A stretch of 64,000 nt of DNA, taken from positions 124,001 to 188,000 of the forward strand of contig QOZR01000011.1 of assembly GCA_003576685.1 (NCBI GenBank). Reading direction: 5' to 3'. Shown here piece after piece: positions 41,956-50,613 of this stretch (positions are counted from its first letter, which is position 1; each line of letters starts with the position of its first letter). Made by a program: the position numbers and the translations under genes. A model generated the notes under the pieces. That model worked only from the letters and a program-made list of their open reading frames with translations. It searched no databases and had not been told where the DNA came from. The stretch comes from Virgifigura deserti. GTDB taxonomy: Bacteria; Pseudomonadota; Alphaproteobacteria; Dongiales; Dongiaceae.

Positions 41956-44218
41956 CGATGTGACGGCCGAGACACGTCAGTCATTTACCAAGGTTGGAAC
42001 GCGGCCGCTGCGGCCCGATGGCGTCGACAAGGTCACGGGCCGTGCGCGGTTCGGCGCCGACATGGCGGCGCCCGGCATGCTGATCGGCAAGGTGCTGCGC
42101 AGCCCGCATGCGCATGCGCGGATCCGTTCCATCGATACGTCGAAGGCCGAGGCGCTCCCGGGCGTCAAGGCCGTCGTAACGCGCGACGATTTCGCGAACC
42201 GGACCGACGAGCTGCGGGATATCCTGGTCAACGTCATGGCGCGCGAGAAGGCGCTCTATGAGGGCCATGCCGTCGCTGCCGTCGCGGCGGTCAGCGCAGC
42301 GGTGGCGCGCAAGGCGCTGCGCCTGATCGAGGTCGACTACGAGCTATTGCCTCATGTCATCGACGTCGAAGAGGCGATGCGTCCCGATTCAGTTCTCCTG
42401 CATGACGACATGTTCACCGCCGGCGTCGATCCCGTACCGGACCAGCCGTCCAACGTCGCGAAGCGCTGTGAGTTCGGTCACGGCGAAGTCGAGAAGGGCT
42501 TTGCGGAAGCAGACATCGTCATCGAGCGCAGCTTCCGGACCGAGGCCTCGCATCAGGGCTATATCGAGCCGCATGCCTGCTTGGCCAGCGTCGGAGCCGA
42601 CGGACAGGGCGAGCTGTGGTGCTGCACGCAGGGCCATTTCATGGTGCGCGACACCTGCGCGGCGCTCCTCGGCATGGACGTCTCCAGGCTGCGCGTGATC
42701 GCTTCCGAGATTGGCGGCGGCTTCGGCGGCAAGACCACGGTGTTCATCGAGCCAGTGGCGCTCACCCTGTCGCGCAAGGCCGGCCGGCCTGTGAAGCTGG
42801 TGATGACGCGGGACGAGGTCTTCCGTGCCTCCGGTCCGACCGCCAGCACTAGCGTTTGGGTCAGGATCGGCGTCACCAAGGATGGCCGGATCACAGCCGG
42901 CGAAGCGGTGCTCAAATATCAAGGCGGCGCCTTTGCCGGGTCGCCGGTCGAGCCGGGCGCAATGACCGCTTTCGCCTGCTACGATCTGGAAAATGTCAGG
43001 GCCATCGGCTACGACGTTGTCACCAATCGGCCGAAGCAAGCGGCCTATCGGGCGCCCGGGGCGCCGATGGCGGCCTTTGCGGTCGAGAGCGTCGTTGCGG
43101 AACTCGCCGACAGGATCGGCATGGATCCGATCGAGTTTCGTCTGAAGAACGCTTCCAGGGAAGGTACCCGGTCGGCCTACGGGCCCACCTTCGGTCCGAT
43201 CGGCCTTGTCGAGACCCTGAAAGCGGCCAAGGCGCATCCGCATTATTCGGCGCCGCTCGGCAACAACCAGGGTCGGGGCGTGGCGAGCGGCTTCTGGTTC
43301 AACTTCGGCGGCCAGACTTGCGTGTCGCTCAATATCAACATCGATGGCACGGTCGGGCTGGCCGTCGGGACGCCGGACATCGGCGGTTCGCGCGCGTCCA
43401 TGTGTTTGATGGCGGCCGAGGAACTCGGCATCGAGTATGACCGGGTGCGGGTCATCGTCGCGGACACGAGTTCGCTGGGCTTCAATGACGTTACCGACGG
43501 CAGCCGCGTCACCTTCGCCAGCGGCATGGCAACGATCCAAGCCGCCCGCGATGCGGTGAAGAAGCTCTGCGCGCGCGCCGCGCGGATGTGGGACATCCCG
43601 GAAGATGCCGTGGTGTGGGAGGGTGGCTACGCCAAGCCGGCTGGTGCTAACGCCGGCGACTTCCAGCCGCTGTCGCTGAGGGACATTGCCGCGGCAGCCG
43701 CAAAGACGGGCGGTCCGATCGCCGGACATTGGGAGTTCAACGCCGAAAATGCTGGGCCGAGCTTCGCGACTCACATCGTCGATGCCGAGGTGGACCCGGA
43801 GACGGGGCGTACCTCTATCCTGCGCTACACCGTGGTCCAGGACGCGGGCAAGGCGGTCCATCCAAGCTATGTCGAGGGCCAGTTTCAAGGCGGCGCCGCG
43901 CAGGGGATCGGCTGGGCGCTCAACGAGGAGTACATCTACGGCGCGGACGGGAAGCTGCAGAACCCGGGATTCCTGGATTACCGCATGCCGGTCGCGTCCG
44001 ACCTGCCGATGATCGACACCGTGATCGTCGAGGTGCCCAATCCGGGCCACCCCTATGGCGTGCGCGGCGTTGGCGAGACCTCGATCGTCCCGCCGCTTGC
44101 GGCCGTCGCCAATGCGGTTTCGGCGGCGGCCGGCGTGCGCCTCACTTCGCTCCCGATGTCGCCGCCGAAGATCCTCGCGGCTCTCGAGGCGGAGAAAGGG
44201 GCGCAGGCGGCTGAGTGA
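41945..44218 (+). CDS. Molybdopterin-binding catalytic subunit of the molybdenum hydroxylase
   Basis: The large (CoxL/XdhB-like) subunit, 757 residues. Visible are GTRPLRPDGVDKVTGRARFG, the Q-loop region GGGFGGKTTVFIEPVALTLS, QAAYRAPGAPMAAFAVESVV, and the catalytic-Glu motif GVRGVGETSIVPPLAAVANA. The AYRAPGAP loop lacks the Cys of true CO dehydrogenase, so this is a xanthine/aldehyde/nicotinate-type hydroxylase of unknown substrate. The ATG at 41945 is preferred to the GTG one codon earlier. Confidence 0.94.
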   Translation: MPRDDVTAETRQSFTKVGTRPLRPDGVDKVTGRARFGADMAAPGMLIGKVLRSPHAHARIRSIDTSKAEALPGVKAVVTRDDFANRTDELRDILVNVMAREKALYEGHAVAAVAAVSAAVARKALRLIEVDYELLPHVIDVEEAMRPDSVLLHDDMFTAGVDPVPDQPSNVAKRCEFGHGEVEKGFAEADIVIERSFRTEASHQGYIEPHACLASVGADGQGELWCCTQGHFMVRDTCAALLGMDVSRLRVIASEIGGGFGGKTTVFIEPVALTLSRKAGRPVKLVMTRDEVFRASGPTASTSVWVRIGVTKDGRITAGEAVLKYQGGAFAGSPVEPGAMTAFACYDLENVRAIGYDVVTNRPKQAAYRAPGAPMAAFAVESVVAELADRIGMDPIEFRLKNASREGTRSAYGPTFGPIGLVETLKAAKAHPHYSAPLGNNQGRGVASGFWFNFGGQTCVSLNINIDGTVGLAVGTPDIGGSRASMCLMAAEELGIEYDRVRVIVADTSSLGFNDVTDGSRVTFASGMATIQAARDAVKKLCARAARMWDIPEDAVVWEGGYAKPAGANAGDFQPLSLRDIAAAAAKTGGPIAGHWEFNAENAGPSFATHIVDAEVDPETGRTSILRYTVVQDAGKAVHPSYVEGQFQGGAAQGIGWALNEEYIYGADGKLQNPGFLDYRMPVASDLPMIDTVIVEVPNPGHPYGVRGVGETSIVPPLAAVANAVSAAAGVRLTSLPMSPPKILAALEAEKGAQAAE

Positions 44219-44463
44219 TGGTCCAGGTCAGGCTGAGCGGGACTTTCAAGTCGTACGCCGGCGGCCGCGACGCGTTCGAGATCGAAGCGGCCAACGTGCG
44301 GCAGCTCCTGGATGGACTCGGAGAAGCCTGTCCGAAGCTCAGGCCGATTCTGGATAAGGGCGTTGCCGTAGCCATTGACGGCGAGATCTACCGCGACTCC
44401 TGGTTCCAGTCCCTCCGGCCCGATAGCGAGGTTTTCATCCTTCCGCGCCTTGCCGGCGGATAA
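44218..44463 (+). CDS. MoaD/ThiS-like sulfur carrier protein
   Basis: An 81-residue beta-grasp protein ending in the di-glycine needed for thiocarboxylate formation (LPRLAGG). It has the ubiquitin-like strands VQVRLSGTFKSYAGG and VAVAIDGEIYR. The ATG overlaps the hydroxylase stop (TGATG). Because the operon encodes a molybdenum enzyme, a dedicated role in molybdopterin synthesis or in sulfuration of the Mo site is likely; other MoaD-like proteins deliver sulfur to natural products. Confidence 0.85.
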   Translation: MVQVRLSGTFKSYAGGRDAFEIEAANVRQLLDGLGEACPKLRPILDKGVAVAIDGEIYRDSWFQSLRPDSEVFILPRLAGG

Positions 44464-44559
44464 AGGCACGCTCCGTCATCCTCAGTGGGGGCGGAGAGTC
44501 TCCTCCGCCAATTCGACTTTTCGCTCGGGGAACGCGCAACGTTGCGCGAGCGCGGTGGC

Positions 44560-45468
44560 TCAGGCGAACGATCGCGGCACGACGACCGACCAGCGGCGCT
44601 CAAGGATATCCTGACCATCCTCCGCGGCCGTCAGTCGGGTTTCCAGCCGGCTCGCGCCGTCCGGCGCGACGTCGCAGAGCCGCGCGACCACCATCCCCGT
44701 CGGCCGATGCGCCTCGATCTCCAACTCGACTTCCGGCGCAGCCAGGATCGCAACCGCCTTCGGCAGGGGCGCGCTGTCGAAGCATAGTGAGCGAGCGTCG
44801 TCCGCCGCCTGATCGTTGGGCATCTCCGGTGCCAGGCCGGAGGCCAGATAAGGCATCCATTCCCCCGCCGTTTCGCCGATATCTTGCGGCGTATCAAGTG
44901 TGACCCGGGTCTCGGTTTCCGGCCTTTCGCTCAGCCCCGATCGGTTCAATGTCAGGCGCCAAGTCTCGAGCCGCGGCGAGGGCCAGGCATCTTCCGTCAC
45001 CCAGCGGCCGGACTGCTCGGCGGGAACGGCGCTTGGCCTGTTCCCGTCGGGCAGCCAGGCGGTGAGCATGGGCTCATCCATGTTCCCGGTCTCGCGGCCC
45101 TTCAGCCAGTGGTCGAACCAGCGCAGCGCCTCTTGAATATAGCCAATGGCCGGTCCCGGGAGCCCGAGATGCGGGTAGCGGTGTGCCCACGGTCCAATCA
45201 GACCCCTGCGCGGCGCGGGGGTCTTCTCGAGCAACCGCAGGACCACACCGACGAAGCCCGGATCGGCCCAGCCGCTTTCCACGTAAACCGGACAGGTGAG
45301 CCGTTCGTAAGAATCCAGCACCGACTCCTGCCGCCAATAAGCGTCCCGGGTCGGGTGACGCAGCCACGCCTCGCCATATACTGCAGCCTGCTCCAGACGC
45401 TCGACCCAGATCGACCGCCATTCCGGCCCGACAAGGGCAGGGTCGGGCGGTCGCGGAGGAATAATCAA
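44560..45468 (-). pseudogene. CocE/NonD-type hydrolase, truncated and internally deleted
   Basis: The remaining 302 residues cover the middle of a CocE/X-Pro dipeptidyl-peptidase-type hydrolase: RPPDPALVGPEWRSIWVERL, PVYVESGWADPGFVGVVLRL, LIGPWAHRYPHLGLPGPAIG and LRWFDHWLKGRETG. The N-terminal third with the nucleophile Ser is missing at the junction near 45470. The C-terminal jelly-roll also looks shortened: VVARLCDVAPDGAS is joined directly to the last strand (DILERRWSVVVPRSF). It should be inactive as a hydrolase. Confidence 0.8.
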
Positions 45469-45486
45469 GACCTGTGGATCGGCGTG

Positions 45487-45723
45487 TCACGCGACTTGCT
45501 GATCACCACCCTCTGATCCGTTGGGTCGTTCGATGAGCTTGCCGTTCTTGAATACCGCGCCGGAACGGACCAGCGCGACGAGGTGGGGTGCGTTGACGGC
45601 CCGCCACCGGGCCTGCGCTGATTCGGTGAGCTTGAACGCCATCGCGACACCGGCGGCGCGGGAGCCAGCGCCCTTGGTGACTCGCTGGCGAAGCCTGACG
45701 GTGGCGAGGAAGTTCCACGACAA
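45487..45723 (-). pseudogene. IS256-type transposase C-terminal fragment
   Basis: About 70 C-terminal residues of a Mutator/IS256-family transposase, with RQRVTKGAGSRAAGVAMAFK and ESAQARWRAVNAPHLVALVR followed by FKNGKLIERP. This ending is typical of actinobacterial IS256 relatives. The DDE catalytic domain is absent, and the first ten or so residues of the frame look like foreign sequence from the junction. It marks the left edge of a foreign segment. Confidence 0.75.
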
Positions 45724-45844
45724 CGCCGTGAGGTCCCTCCCGGAGGAGCGCGCGGCCGAGATCGCAGCCCGAACGCTCGCCCTTCCTGACGCTCAGAGCG
45801 TCGAGGATCTCACCGCACTGCTGACCTCGGCGGGGGAGCGCTGA
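45710..45844 (+). pseudogene. C-terminal fragment of an unknown protein
   Basis: An open frame ending at 45844 reads KFHDNAVRSLPEERAAEIAA and LALPDAQSVEDLTALLTSAGER-like, a plausible helical protein end. Upstream it runs into the antisense of the transposase fragment, so it is probably a gene cut by that insertion. Family unknown. Confidence 0.3.
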
Positions 45845-45855
45845 GGTCGAGACAG

Positions 45856-46476
45856 TTACCGCTCCTGGACTGTGTAGGTCAGGTGGGTCACCCGCTGCGT
45901 CGGCTCCGCGCGGACCGGCTCCAGGGCCACGCGGCCCGCGTCCACGCCCTCGAACAGGCGGATTCCGGAGCCGAACAGCACGGGTGAGAGCGCGATCGAG
46001 AACTCGTCGACCAGGCCGGCGTTCACGTACTCCAGAATCGTTGCGCCGCCGCCCGCGATGCGGACGTCTCGGTCGCCGGCGGCCTCGCGGGCCTGGTCGA
46101 GCGCGGACTCGATGCCGTCGTTGACGAAGTGGAAGGTGGTCCCACCCGGCCGCTCCCAGGGAGCACGCTTCTCGTGCGTCACGACGAACACCGGCGTGTG
46201 GAACGGCGCCTCCTCCGGCCACGCCTGCTCGCCGGCATCGAACATGCGCTTGCCCATCACGCTCGCGCCGGTGCGCTCGAACGTCTCCCGCACAATGTCG
46301 TTGTCGCGCCCCTCCTCGCCGCCCTCGCCGAGCTTCAGGTTCTCCCGGATGAACCGCTGCGGGAACATCCACTGCTGCAGTTCCATCCACTGCTGCCCCA
46401 TCAAGTCCTCGAGGGACTCGGGCGCGATGAAACCGTCCAGCGACATCGACACGCTGAAGAACACCTTTCCGGCCAT
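45856..46476 (-). CDS. Dihydrofolate reductase-like (RibD C-terminal domain) protein
   Basis: A 206-residue protein of the RibD_C/DHFR-fold family. The start is VFFSVSMSLDGFIAPES; TGASVMGKRMFDAGEQAWPE and VRIAGGGATILEYVNAGLVD are the NADPH-binding and core segments, with a final FSIALSPVLFGSGIRLFEG. Such proteins reduce unknown pterin- or flavin-like substrates. Its start overlaps the SRPBCC stop (TGATG). The residue choice and cassette order look actinobacterial. Confidence 0.88.
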   Translation of the reverse strand: MAGKVFFSVSMSLDGFIAPESLEDLMGQQWMELQQWMFPQRFIRENLKLGEGGEEGRDNDIVRETFERTGASVMGKRMFDAGEQAWPEEAPFHTPVFVVTHEKRAPWERPGGTTFHFVNDGIESALDQAREAAGDRDVRIAGGGATILEYVNAGLVDEFSIALSPVLFGSGIRLFEGVDAGRVALEPVRAEPTQRVTHLTYTVQER

Positions 46477-46982
46477 CAGTCCTCAACTCCCTTCCGAACG
46501 ATCTCGGTGACATAGGCAGCCAGCTTGCTCAGGGTCTGCTGGCCGCCCTCGATCGCGTGGTACTTCTCGACCGCCTCGTCGCGCAGTTCCTTGGTGGGGA
46601 ACACCGTGCGCATCTCGATCCGGGTCGCCGCGCCGTCGGGCGCGAACGTGAGGACGGACTCGAAAGCGTTCGGGTCGCCGCGGGACTCACCGTGCAGCAT
46701 CGCGATCCGCTCCGGCGGGGCGATCTCGGTCCAGGAGATCCACTCCTGGTAGTCCGTCCCGTCCGGTCCGTGCATCACGAAGTCCCACTCCCCGCCGACG
46801 CGGAACTCGAACGCCCGCGTGGTGGTGGTGAACCCCTTCGGTCCCCACCATCGCGACAGGTGCCGGACTTCGGTGAACGCCTCGAACACCAGCTCCCGTG
46901 GGGCACTGATGACCCGGGAGATAACGATCTCGCGGTCGGCCGTCGCTGACTGCGCCGGCGCGTCCCGTCCTGTCGCTGCCAT
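46476..46982 (-). CDS. SRPBCC (AHSA1/START-like) domain protein
   Basis: A 168-residue ligand-binding START-like protein of the AHSA1 type: EIVISRVISAPRELVFEAFT, HLSRWWGPKGFTTTTRAFEF and GGEWDFVMHGPDGTDY. These domains bind small hydrophobic ligands or assist stress functions. The ArsR, SRPBCC and RibD-like trio is a very common actinobacterial cassette in which ArsR controls the other two. Confidence 0.92.
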   Translation of the reverse strand: MAATGRDAPAQSATADREIVISRVISAPRELVFEAFTEVRHLSRWWGPKGFTTTTRAFEFRVGGEWDFVMHGPDGTDYQEWISWTEIAPPERIAMLHGESRGDPNAFESVLTFAPDGAATRIEMRTVFPTKELRDEAVEKYHAIEGGQQTLSKLAAYVTEIVRKGVED

Positions 46983-46985
46983 CGG

Positions 46986-47336
46986 TCACTCCTCCTGCCT
47001 TGCCTGCTTGAGGTCCTGCACGTACGCGTCCAGGCGGTCGAAGCTCTCGTTCCAGAACCGCTCGAACCCGCCGGTCCACTCGTGGACCGGTCGCAGCCCG
47101 CGGGCGTCAAGGTCGTACAGGCGCTGCTTGCCTGCCTTGCGGTCCCGCACCAGCCCGACCTCCCGGAGCACCCGCAGGTGTTTGGACGTCCCCGGCTGGG
47201 TCATCCCCAACTCCTGGGCCAATTCGGTCACCGGCCGCTCACCCGCCCGCAGCAGTACCAGGATCTCCCGGCGCTGCGGCTCGGCGATCGCGTTGAAGAC
47301 GTCCGACGTCGTCGCTGCTCGTGCCATGGGCGCCAT
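46986..47336 (-). CDS. ArsR-family transcriptional repressor
   Basis: A 116-residue winged-helix repressor: VFNAIAEPQRREILVLLRAG, VTELAQELGMTQPGTSKHLR, VLREVGLVRDRKAGKQRLYD. It lacks the metal-binding Cys of classical ArsR, so it probably senses another signal. First gene of the cassette; an imperfect palindrome overlaps its promoter. A second start three codons in (MARAATTSD) is possible. Confidence 0.93.
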   Translation of the reverse strand: MAPMARAATTSDVFNAIAEPQRREILVLLRAGERPVTELAQELGMTQPGTSKHLRVLREVGLVRDRKAGKQRLYDLDARGLRPVHEWTGGFERFWNESFDRLDAYVQDLKQARQEE

Positions 47337-47340
47337 TATA

Positions 47341-47354
47341 TGCCGATATAGGCA
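47341..47354. promoter_or_regulatory. Candidate ArsR operator
   Basis: TGCCGATATAGGCA is an imperfect palindrome 4 bases upstream of the arsR start, of the size and place expected for autoregulation by an ArsR repressor. Confidence 0.5.
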
Positions 47355-47358
47355 TGCG

Positions 47359-47562
47359 TCAAGTCAGAGGAATCAGGCGGGTCTTGTCAGATGACGATCG
47401 CGCCAGCAGAACCACCAGGATCTGCGCGCCGACCAGCGGCAGCCCGGTCAGCCAGTGCACGCCGGTGGTGGCCAGCTCGAGGCCGGGGTCGAACGACGAC
47501 ACCGCCAGCAGGTCGTTGCCGGCGAAGAACAGCGGGATCCACTGACGGGCAATCTCGCGCGT
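47359..47562 (-). pseudogene. C-terminal fragment of a membrane protein
   Basis: The last ~67 residues of an open frame contain two hydrophobic segments (IPLFFAGNDLLAVSSF region and LTGLPLVGAQILVVLLA) and a natural-looking end. Upstream sequence has no membrane-protein character, so the gene is cut. It lies upstream of arsR in the same direction and belongs to the foreign segment. Family unknown. Confidence 0.3.
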
Positions 47563-47660
47563 CCGTTGGGGTAGATCGGTAGCGTGCCCCCGTGCCCCAT
47601 AGATTCTCCTCGCGCGCCCGTGTCGCTCGACACCGTCGATCCGACGGACCGCGGCGGACG

Positions 47661-47702
47661 CCACGGACGTAGCTCCACGGACGTAGCTCCACGGACGTAG
47701 CT
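47661..47702 (+). repeat. Three perfect tandem copies of a 14-bp unit
   Basis: CCACGGACGTAGCT is repeated exactly at 47661, 47675 and 47689. It lies at the right edge of the foreign-looking segment, 166 bases before the ABC binding-protein gene. It may be a short tandem duplication made during insertion or binding sites. Confidence 0.85.
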
Positions 47703-47867
47703 AAGGAGCATTGTCGCCAGAACGGGAGACGGAACGTCAAGGGCCGTAGGGCGATTTCGCATCGCGGCAAGGGGAGTGATTGTATAGGCTTGAGACAAAC
47801 TGATCGTGCAGGGCTCGCTCGGGGCGAGGCTGCACGGCTCGACGAGGTGGCACTGGGGAGGATCGCG

Positions 47868-49445
47868 ATGCCTTGGGACGACGAATTGAAGCAGCCGGTG
47901 GACGGATGGGATGTAACGCGCCGCGAGTTCATGGGCCGGGCTGCCGCGCTCGGCGTCTCGACCGCGCTCGCGACATCTCTGGTGGGCGCGCCCGTCCGCG
48001 CGCAGACGGGGCCGCAGAAGGGCGGCAATCTGAAGCTTGGCATCGACGGCGCCGAATCGACCGATAGCCTGGATCCGGCGACCGTCAGTTCCACCTATCC
48101 CGGCGTGGTCACGATGCAGTGGGGCAACTGCCTGGTCGAGATCGACGCGAACAACGAAGCGATTCCCGAACTGGCCGAGAGCTGGGAGCCGAATGCGGAT
48201 GCGACGCAGTGGGTGTTCAAGCTGCGCAAAGGCGTTCAGTTCCACAACGGCAAGGAGATGACCGCGGCCGATGTGGTCCACTCGATCAATTATCATCGAA
48301 ACGAGAAGTCCGAGTCCGGCGCCAAGGGCTACCTTGAGCCGATCGCCGACGTGAAGGCGAGCGATACGCACGAGGTGACCATCACGATGGCGACGCGGCA
48401 CGCGGACGTGCCCTACATCATGGCCGATTTCCATCTGGTGATCATGCCGGAGGACTCGGATCCGGCATCCGGCATCGGCACGGGTGCCTTCGTGATCGAG
48501 GCCTTCGAGCCGGGCCTGCGCACCGTTGCCACGCGCAACCCGAACTATTGGAAAGAGGGTCGCGGCCACGTCGATCGCGTGGAGACGCTGGCGATCAATG
48601 ACCTCACGGCGCGCACCAGCGCTCTGCAAACCGGGTCGGTCCACTTCATCAGCCGGGTGGACCCCAAGACGGTATCGCTGCTTGAAAGGGCGCCGAACGT
48701 CACGGTGCTTAACGTTCCCAGTGCCGCGCACTACACGTTTCCGATGCGTTGCGACATCCCGCCGTTCGATAATGTCGACCTGCGGCTGGCGCTGAAGCAC
48801 GCCGTTGACCGGCAGGACATCGTCGACAAGATCCTGCGCGGTTACGGCAAGGTCGGCAACGACCATCCGATTCCGGAGTTCGACCCGTTCTATGCCGCGG
48901 ACTTGCCGCAGCATGAGTTCGATCCGGACAAGGCCAAGCATCATTTCCGGAAAGCCGGCGTCGACGGGCCGGTCGTCCTCTACATATCCGACGCGGCGTT
49001 CACCGGCGCCACGGATGCGGCGATCCTGTTCAAGGAACATGCGGCCAGGGCCGGGATCGCCATCGAGGTGCAGCGCACGCCGGAGGACGGCTACTGGTCG
49101 GATGTCTGGATGCAGAAGCCCTTCTTCGGGTCCTACTGGACGGGACGGCCGACCGCGGACCTGATGCTGTCGGTGGCCTACAAGTCGGACGCACCCTGGA
49201 ACGAGGCGTTTTGGAAACGCGAGGACTTCGACAAGGTACTGGCCGCCGCCCGCGGCGAGCTCGATTCCGGTAAGCGCAAGCAGATGTACCATGACCTGCA
49301 GGAAATGATCTGGCGGGATGGCGGCCAGCTCATCCCGATGTTCAATAACGTGCTCTTTGCCGGCCGTAACGATCTGGGTGGCTTCGTCCCGTCACCGGTC
49401 ATGACCGGTCTGCGCGTCGCAGAACAACTATACTTCGCTGGCTAG
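47868..49445 (+). CDS. ABC transporter substrate-binding protein, peptide/nickel (SBP family 5), Tat-exported
   Basis: A 525-residue solute-binding protein. The N-terminal twin-arginine signal is VTRREFMGRAAALGVSTALA, with cleavage probably after APVRAQ. The family 5 motifs follow: WVFKLRKGVQFHNGKEMTAA (residues ~118-137), VIEAFEPGLRTVATRNPNYW and LRLALKHAVDRQDIVDKILRG. GGGAGG lies 8 bases before the ATG. No permease or ATPase genes follow, so it is an orphan whose partners are elsewhere. Confidence 0.93.
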   Translation: MPWDDELKQPVDGWDVTRREFMGRAAALGVSTALATSLVGAPVRAQTGPQKGGNLKLGIDGAESTDSLDPATVSSTYPGVVTMQWGNCLVEIDANNEAIPELAESWEPNADATQWVFKLRKGVQFHNGKEMTAADVVHSINYHRNEKSESGAKGYLEPIADVKASDTHEVTITMATRHADVPYIMADFHLVIMPEDSDPASGIGTGAFVIEAFEPGLRTVATRNPNYWKEGRGHVDRVETLAINDLTARTSALQTGSVHFISRVDPKTVSLLERAPNVTVLNVPSAAHYTFPMRCDIPPFDNVDLRLALKHAVDRQDIVDKILRGYGKVGNDHPIPEFDPFYAADLPQHEFDPDKAKHHFRKAGVDGPVVLYISDAAFTGATDAAILFKEHAARAGIAIEVQRTPEDGYWSDVWMQKPFFGSYWTGRPTADLMLSVAYKSDAPWNEAFWKREDFDKVLAAARGELDSGKRKQMYHDLQEMIWRDGGQLIPMFNNVLFAGRNDLGGFVPSPVMTGLRVAEQLYFAG

Positions 49446-49934
49446 AGTCCGATCCGATCATATCGAACCGATGTGATCGATGAATCAGCCTCTAATTATT
49501 TGAGCGAGAGGGCGATTCACCGATCAGGTTGATCCAACCTGATCGGACATCGGATCTCCTCACGCAATTCGTTGGACCGGGTGGAACACGGTCGGTCGCT
49601 CCAGCTCGCATATTGGTTCGCATGTCGACGCGGGATCCGAGCGCGCTCAGGATCTGCGTGACCCAAGCGAACCTCTCAGGAAGGCGAGGAAGCGGGGATC
49701 GGCGCCATAGGCGTATTGACCCGCGTGGCCGCTCGTCGCCGGGGGGGGACGGTCGGGGCGAAACACCTGGCCCGGCGAAAGAAAGATACTTTAGGCGTTC
49801 TCCGGATAGGCCATGACCAGGCCGAAATGGATGGGATCAGATGGCCCGCCCTTCGTCGACGAGGTGCGGAAGGAACTTTCATGTACAGGTGACGTTCGCG
49901 AGACGGGGGCAAGATATGGTCAGGGAGGCTGCCC
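49446..49934. other. 489-bp intergenic region with a strong palindrome
   Basis: No gene seen. The region contains the 11-bp-stem palindrome at 49520-49546, a run of eight G at 49741-49748, and Rho-type GC-rich sequence. The left part (AATCAGCCTCTAATTATT at about 49483-49500, then the palindrome) looks like a dispersed intergenic repeat. The promoter of the secreted protein gene must lie near 49850-49920. Confidence 0.5.
49520..49546. repeat. Perfect 11-bp inverted repeat after the ABC binding-protein gene
   Basis: CCGATCAGGTT, loop GATCC, AACCTGATCGG: a perfect stem of 11 bp, 74 bases after the stop. It has no T-run. It could act as a transcript-end stabiliser or be one copy of an intergenic palindromic repeat family. 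Confidence 0.7.
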
Positions 49935-50435
49935 ATGCTGAGGCATCTGCTTGCGACCACCGGCATCCTGATCGCGCTCGGCGCTCCTGCCTTCGCCGAA
50001 GAGCCGGCGGCCGGCGCCACGGATCAGACTACTACGACAGGCACGACCGCCCAGACGGACACCCAGACGGACGCCCAGGGCACTGTGCGGCCGGATCCGG
50101 AGGGGGCGACAGGGAGCACCGCAGCGGGCGGTATCACACCGCCCGCCAAGGAGATCATCCCCGATACCCCGTCGGAGGACGAAGCGGCAATCGAACCGCA
50201 GGACCTCGACGCGACCGGAGCGCCCGAGATGGGGCAGGCGACGCAGTCCGGTGCGGCTGGAAGCGGAGTCGTCAGCAGGGAGGTGATCCAGGAGTTGCGG
50301 CAGATGGCCTTGGAAGCCGAGAAGGAAGCCGCGAAGCCGCCCGAGACCAAGACCGAGGAGGAGATTGCGGCCGAGCGTGAGGCGATCGAGCGCCATCGGA
50401 CGGGGCTGTTCGGGCGCGTGGACGAACGCTCGTAG
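49935..50435 (+). CDS. Secreted acidic hypothetical protein
   Basis: A 166-residue protein with a Sec signal peptide (residues 1-21, ending PAFAEE). A long low-complexity Thr/Gln/Gly/Pro region follows and then a charged C-terminal helix (SREVIQELRQMALEAEKEAA). Periplasmic location is likely. ATG preceded by GGGAGG. No family recognised. Confidence 0.65.
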   Translation: MLRHLLATTGILIALGAPAFAEEPAAGATDQTTTTGTTAQTDTQTDAQGTVRPDPEGATGSTAAGGITPPAKEIIPDTPSEDEAAIEPQDLDATGAPEMGQATQSGAAGSGVVSREVIQELRQMALEAEKEAAKPPETKTEEEIAAEREAIERHRTGLFGRVDERS

Positions 50436-50523
50436 CCGACCGAACCCGCATTCTGACCGATTTCATCGACGCTTCGCTGCGGGAGCGCCGAACGGGCTTG
50501 ACCCGATCCGTTGCGTCGCCGCC

Positions 50524-50560
50524 AAATAGGCCTGGGCCTACATGTAGGTCTGGGCCTATT
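50524..50560. repeat. Imperfect inverted repeat upstream of the ligase-like operon
   Basis: AATAGGCC..GGCCTA, then CATG, then TAGGTC..GGGCCTATT forms an imperfect hairpin of about 16 bp. It lies 54 bases before the 50614 start and 88 bases after the secreted protein gene. It may terminate the upstream gene or act as an operator. Confidence 0.5.
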
Positions 50561-50613
50561 GTGAAAGCGGGGCAGATGATGATTTCTCGAGATCCCGGCC
50601 GCGTTGCGGCACG

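Noticed and set aside
47661..47702. Three 14-bp tandem repeats considered as a CRISPR array
   Set aside because: There are no spacers, the unit is too short, and no cas genes are present. No CRISPR array was seen anywhere in the window.
47448..49292. A 614-codon minus-strand open frame opposite the ABC binding-protein gene
   Set aside because: Antisense shadow. Only its final part, in the foreign segment, looks protein-like, and that is already covered by the separate fragment at 47359-47562 in another frame.
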